From the NCBI GenBank assembly GCA_938036745.1, contig CALHWG010000062.1, positions 1 through 8,073 on the forward strand: DNA of 8,073 bases. The letters run 5' to 3'. This DNA comes from an uncultured bacterium. GTDB taxonomy: Bacteria; Patescibacteriota; Saccharimonadia; Saccharimonadales; Saccharimonadaceae. Under the pieces are notes generated by a model, which made no database searches, had not been told where the DNA came from, and saw only the letters and a list, made by a program, of their open reading frames with translations. Below, one piece after another: positions 6,276 to 8,073 of the stretch. Numbering within the stretch: position 1 is the stretch's first letter; each line of letters begins with the position of its first letter. Position numbers and translations under genes: made by a program.

Positions 6276-6302
6276 ACATCAAGTGTGAAAACACATAGCA
6301 TC
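6258..6302. repeat. 45-base inverted repeat centred on the predicted transcription start
   Basis: GATGTTATGTGTT (6258-6270) faces AACACATAGCATC (6290-6302), matching at 12 of 13 positions with the remaining pair G-U in RNA. After one mismatch the pairing continues for six more pairs, two of them G-U (6272-6277 with 6283-6288), leaving a 5-base loop. The centre at 6280 is next to the predicted transcription start, the position expected of an operator. As RNA from pnp read-through, it would be a stable 3' hairpin without a T-run. Either role, or both, is possible. Confidence 0.6.
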
Positions 6303-6416
6303 TACTCTTCTCATAATAGTATATAGAAACTCTAAGCTTAAGTTTAAAAATTTTGGCAATGTTAACTTTTTAACTATTCTGTGTAAAAAATATACTAACT
6401 AAGGAGGTTTTTAAAA

Positions 6417-6572
6417 ATGTTTGAACCTTTATTACCTAAATTAACGCCAAGAGAAGACTTATGGGAAACTGCACAAGCTCTAAAAGTATTATCTTTTGGT
6501 GATCTGAGATATATAGATAAAAAAGAATGGCTTAAGGCAATCGAGCATGAGCCATATCCATACCCTGAGTGA
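6417..6572 (+). CDS. Small hypothetical protein, 51 residues
   Basis: I do not recognise this protein. It starts MFEPLLPKLTPREDLWETAQ and ends in the aromatic, proline-rich EHEPYPYPE. It has no membrane segment and no cysteine, and the middle (about residues 11-26 and 34-44) looks helical. Support for a real gene is strong for its size: a full AAGGAGG Shine-Dalgarno (6401-6407) 9 bases before the ATG, an upstream promoter and an intrinsic terminator 16 bases after the stop. It ends with TGA, whereas the other complete genes here end with TAA. Both arginine codons are AGA, as in the 159-residue gene and unlike valS and pnp. The bases just after the coding part, GAAGAGTAGA (6571-6580), are the exact complement of TCTACTCTTC (6301-6310) near the predicted 5' end of the mRNA. 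Confidence 0.72.
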   Translation: MFEPLLPKLTPREDLWETAQALKVLSFGDLRYIDKKEWLKAIEHEPYPYPE

Positions 6573-6587
6573 AGAGTAGAGTAGCCT

Positions 6588-6610
6588 AGACCCACCTCGT
6601 GGGTCTTTTT
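6588..6610 (+). terminator. Intrinsic terminator of the 51-codon gene
   Basis: AGACCCAC (6588-6595) pairs perfectly with GTGGGTCT (6599-6606) around a 3-base CTC loop, followed by TTTT. The strong GC core and the position just after the stop codon support a short monocistronic transcript of about 330 bases. Confidence 0.9.
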
Positions 6611-6636
6611 CATAATTTTCATAAATAATCAAATAT

Positions 6637-6659
6637 AAAAAATGGCTCGTTCGAACCAT
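6637..6659 (-). terminator. Terminator downstream of tRNA-Ser, possibly bidirectional
   Basis: On the minus strand ATGGTTCG pairs with CGAGCCAT (6659-6642; one G-U pair, two unpaired bases at the tip), followed by TTTTTTA. On the plus strand the same hairpin is followed by CTTTT, so it may also back up the terminator at 6588-6610. It lies about 80 bases beyond the tRNA 3' end. Confidence 0.72.
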
Positions 6660-6739
6660 CTTTTAGCTTACCTATAAGTGTGAGCTCATATATTTCAGAG
6701 TGCTGAGTTTTCAGACAGCCTTATGATGAGCTTTTTATT
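6660..6739. other. tRNA 3' trailer region with internal inverted repeats
   Basis: These 80 bases separate the mature end of tRNA-Ser from its terminator. AGCTCAT (6683-6689) and ATGAGCT (6726-6732) form a 7-bp inverted repeat; within it CTGA and TCAG around position 6705 can also pair. On the plus strand the outer stem is followed by TTTTTA. No convincing open reading frame or promoter is present. It may be only a folded tRNA trailer or the relic of a small RNA. Confidence 0.35.
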
Positions 6740-6832
6740 TGGCGGAGGATGGGAGATTCGAACTCCCGCTCCAGGTTTCCCCAGACTAACGATTTAGCAA
6801 ACCGTCCCCTTCAGCCACTTGGGTAATCCTCC
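6740..6832 (-). tRNA. tRNA-Ser(GCU)
   Basis: The minus strand folds as a class II tRNA of 93 bases including an encoded 3' CCA (6742-6740). The acceptor stem GGAGGAT/ATCCTCC has seven perfect pairs and the discriminator base is G, as in serine tRNAs. The anticodon stem ACGGT/ATCGT encloses TTGCTAA, giving anticodon GCU (complement of 6796-6798), which reads AGC and AGU. The T arm is GGGAG-TTCGAAT-CTCCC. The long variable arm (complement of about 6768-6787) is typical of serine tRNAs. The promoter lies directly upstream and the predicted transcription start is about 3 bases before the mature 5' end, leaving almost no 5' leader for RNase P to remove. Confidence 0.95.
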
Positions 6833-6841
6833 AATGTTTCT

Positions 6842-6870
6842 ATTTTATCAAATTTTGCCAAAAAACACAA
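6842..6870 (-). promoter_or_regulatory. tRNA-Ser promoter (extended -10)
   Basis: On the minus strand TTGTGT (6870-6865), a 17-base spacer and TAAAAT (6847-6842) preceded by TGA. The predicted start is near 6835, about 3 bases upstream of the mature tRNA. It sits back to back with the pilin-like gene's promoter, with 5 bases between the two -35 boxes. Confidence 0.65.
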
Positions 6871-6875
6871 GAGCA

Positions 6876-6904
6876 TTGACAAAAATCACTTTTTTTGCTA
6901 TAAT
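6876..6904 (+). promoter_or_regulatory. Perfect consensus promoter of the pilin-like gene
   Basis: TTGACA (6876-6881), exactly 17 bases, TGC and TATAAT (6899-6904) match the sigma-70 consensus at every box position, with an extended -10. It is the strongest promoter in the window. The start should fall at 6911-6914, on or within 3 bases of the ATG, so the mRNA is predicted to be leaderless. Confidence 0.9.
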
Positions 6905-6913
6905 ATAGCCATT

Positions 6914-7381
6914 ATGAAGAATTTTAAACAAGTTTCGAAAATCTCAATCAGCGGTTTTGTAGCTTCTACATTTCCTGCAACTTTCTTGGCATTAAATGCT
7001 TTTGCGACCGGTGGAATATTTAGCGGTGGCGTTCAAGGCGGAGCTGATAAAGGCCGTGGCGAAGGTGTTCCAACTCAACTTTTTGGTGAAGGTAACACTG
7101 GAATTTTCACCCAAATGGTGAATATGATGCTTTTTGCAGTTGGAATTTTAAGCGTTATAATGTTGATTTATGGAGGTTTACGCTATATACTATCAAACGG
7201 CGATTCGAAAAAGGTTGATGCTGCAAAAAATACAATTCTTTATGCGATCATTGGCTTAATTATCGCAATGCTTTCTTATGCAATCATCAACTTTATCATT
7301 AGCCTATTCTTAGGAGGAGCCGGAACTGGTTTCGGCAGTGGCTCAAACGGAGCTAACGGTATTCCTCCAACAAATGTTTAA
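6914..7381 (+). CDS. Type IV secretion pilin-like membrane protein (TrbC/VirB2-like)
   Basis: The 155-residue product has an N-terminal signal (basic start, hydrophobic 11-27, AFA cleavage site after Ala31). A glycine-rich stretch (32-60) follows, then two membrane helices (about 66-88 and 106-133) joined by a short polar loop, RYILSNGDSKKVDAAKNT, and a Gly/Ser/Asn-rich tail. This is the layout of VirB2/TrbC-type pilins. The loop is typical of the small pilin-like proteins (Pfam T4SS_pilin) abundant in candidate phyla bacteria, named from memory. Such proteins form conjugative or effector pili in the envelope; no other secretion genes are visible here, so the role is inferred from family alone. 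The perfect promoter suggests high expression. No Shine-Dalgarno sequence is present. A bidirectional terminator follows. Confidence 0.82.
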   Translation: MKNFKQVSKISISGFVASTFPATFLALNAFATGGIFSGGVQGGADKGRGEGVPTQLFGEGNTGIFTQMVNMMLFAVGILSVIMLIYGGLRYILSNGDSKKVDAAKNTILYAIIGLIIAMLSYAIINFIISLFLGGAGTGFGSGSNGANGIPPTNV

Positions 7382-7392
7382 TTTTCGAAACT

Positions 7393-7419
7393 AAAAAGTC
7401 GCCTTCTAAGCGACTTTTT
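7393..7419. terminator. Bidirectional terminator between convergent genes
   Basis: AAAAAGTCGC (7393-7402) pairs with GCGACTTTTT (7410-7419), a perfect 10-bp helix with a 7-base loop. The helix ends in T-runs on either strand, so it can end the pilin-like transcript on the plus strand and the MacB-like transcript on the minus strand. It begins 12 bases after the pilin-like stop and ends 14 bases before the other gene's stop. Confidence 0.9.
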
Positions 7420-7432
7420 CTTTTGTCTATTC

Positions 7433-8073
7433 TTATAAATATTGGCGTAAACTAATGATCGGGTCTTTTCGGGCTGCACGGAAGGCGGGGTAAAGGCCAA
7501 AGATTATACCAACTAATATCGAAATTCCACAAACCAAAACAGCAATTTGCCAAGAAATAACTGGACTAAACGGTAGAAATACACTCACTCCAAAAGAAAA
7601 TGCATAACCAATGAGATAACCAAAAAATCCGCCGCTTAATGAAATTATCATTGATTCTATTAAAAATTGAAACAAAATATGCCGATTATTTGCACCAAGC
7701 GCTTTTCGAATACCAATTTCTCTCGTTCGCTCACTTACATTCACGAGCATAATATTCATAATGCCAATTCCACCAACAACTAGCGAAATACTTGCCACAA
7801 TTGCCAAAATAAATGTTGAAAGCTCAATAAATTTATCTGATGGATGTGAAATATTTTTACCAGTCAAAACTTCGAAATCCTTTTCGCCATTGTGGTTTTT
7901 TAGCATTCCTTTTTCAATTTCTTGCTGAACTTGATTTAAATTATTAACACTTTTCACACGAATATTCACTTGCTGAATCTGGAGATTTTCACCAATAATT
8001 CGTTTTGCAGTCACATATGGAATAATTGCCGTATTGTTAAAATCAACATTACTAAAGTTAATTGATGAACTTT
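7433..8073 (-). CDS. MacB-type ABC transporter permease (C-terminal part)
   Basis: This is the 3' part (about 213 codons before the stop) of a minus-strand gene running off the right edge. A GTG at 8014-8012 could look like a start, but the frame stays open to the edge and reads VDFNNTAIIPYVTAKR across it, the end of the extracytoplasmic domain of MacB-like permeases, so GTG is internal. What follows is an FtsX domain: a first membrane helix (LSTFILAIVASISLVVGGIG), the conserved cytoplasmic loop ERTREIGIRKALGA, a second helix pair region and a last helix ending in GLYPAFRAARKDPIISLRQYL. Such permeases work with a separate ATPase and often a periplasmic adaptor to drive export of peptides or lipoprotein-like substrates. 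The ATPase and the first helix lie outside the window. Confidence 0.93.
   Translation of the reverse strand, partial: SSSINFSNVDFNNTAIIPYVTAKRIIGENLQIQQVNIRVKSVNNLNQVQQEIEKGMLKNHNGEKDFEVLTGKNISHPSDKFIELSTFILAIVASISLVVGGIGIMNIMLVNVSERTREIGIRKALGANNRHILFQFLIESMIISLSGGFFGYLIGYAFSFGVSVFLPFSPVISWQIAVLVCGISILVGIIFGLYPAFRAARKDPIISLRQYL

Larger units (their letters stand above)
6156..6416 (+). other. AT-rich intergenic region after pnp
   Basis: These 261 bases have no credible gene. They hold a weak 5-bp hairpin (TTACA 6229-6233 with TGTAA 6239-6243), a near-palindrome at 6258-6302, a promoter at 6247-6275 and the leader of the small gene at 6417. A second possible promoter, TTGGCA (6353-6358) with TATTCT (6375-6380) at 16 bases, lies closer to the gene. 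No intrinsic terminator for pnp is visible, so pnp transcripts may end at the 6258-6302 hairpin or read through. Confidence 0.6.

Noticed and set aside
6570..6572. TGA as a glycine codon (Gracilibacteria/SR1 code)
   Set aside because: The long genes have no in-frame TGA and use GGN for glycine; TGA here is directly followed by a terminator, so it acts as a stop.
6301..6580. Retron-like or other reverse-transcriptase-linked RNA with paired ends
   Set aside because: The paired ends superficially recall a retron RNA, but no reverse transcriptase gene is present and the enclosed sequence is a well-signalled coding gene.
6395..6622. Minus-strand 75-codon frame covering the 51-codon gene
   Set aside because: It runs through the plus-strand terminator and Shine-Dalgarno and has no promoter or ribosome binding site of its own.
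6642..6832. Integration site at tRNA-Ser with a duplicated 3' end
   Set aside because: The terminator contains GGTTCGAAC, which resembles a T loop, but no further match to the tRNA 3' end and no integrase are present.
8012..8014. GTG as the start of the MacB-like gene
   Set aside because: The frame continues to the window edge with sequence typical of the family's extracytoplasmic domain, so this GTG is an internal valine.
1..8073. CRISPR array or insertion sequence
   Set aside because: No regularly spaced repeats, no transposase and no terminal inverted repeats with target duplications were seen.

Overview
The window reads as a slice of a compact, AT-rich genome from the Candidate Phyla Radiation, most likely a Saccharibacteria (TM7) relative. 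This is inferred from four protein signatures. The valyl-tRNA synthetase has a GADHAGFETWVVYE motif where most bacteria have GTDHAGIATQ. A FemAB-type transferase starts at the left edge. A short two-helix membrane protein resembles the type IV secretion pilin-like proteins common in these lineages. A MacB-type permease lies at the right edge. The large genes contain no in-frame TGA, so the standard bacterial code fits and TGA=Gly recoding (Gracilibacteria, SR1) is not needed.

Layout. Positions 1-164 (minus) hold the start of a FemAB-like gene, back to back with valS (269-2812, plus); their promoters overlap almost completely. After a terminator come a separately promoted gene for an unrecognised 159-residue protein (2994-3473) with a long base-paired leader, then rpsO (3590-3856, ribosomal protein S15), then pnp (4029-6155, polynucleotide phosphorylase). 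The interval 6156-6416 is AT-rich and non-coding but holds a long inverted repeat and a promoter. It leads to a 51-codon gene (6417-6572) with a very strong ribosome binding site and its own terminator. tRNA-Ser(GCU) lies on the minus strand at 6740-6832. Divergent from it, at 6914-7381, is the pilin-like gene, which converges through a bidirectional terminator on the 3' part of a MacB-type ABC permease gene (7433-8073, minus, cut by the window edge).

How it works together. The recognised genes are housekeeping translation and RNA-turnover genes (valS, rpsO, pnp, tRNA-Ser) plus envelope genes (FemAB-like, pilin-like, MacB-like). There is little operon structure: almost every gene has its own promoter, and most are followed by a terminator.

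Two initiation styles stand out. For the FemAB-like gene, rpsO and the pilin-like gene, the predicted transcription start falls on or within a few bases of the start codon and there is no Shine-Dalgarno sequence, so they look leaderless. valS, the 159-residue gene, pnp and the 51-codon gene have 5' leaders of about 65 to 135 bases that can fold. Seven of eight promoters carry an extended -10 TGN. The palindrome TTCGAA is strongly over-represented in all frames and between genes. The most promising undescribed elements are the leader at 2882-2972 and the small transcription unit at about 6247-6610.
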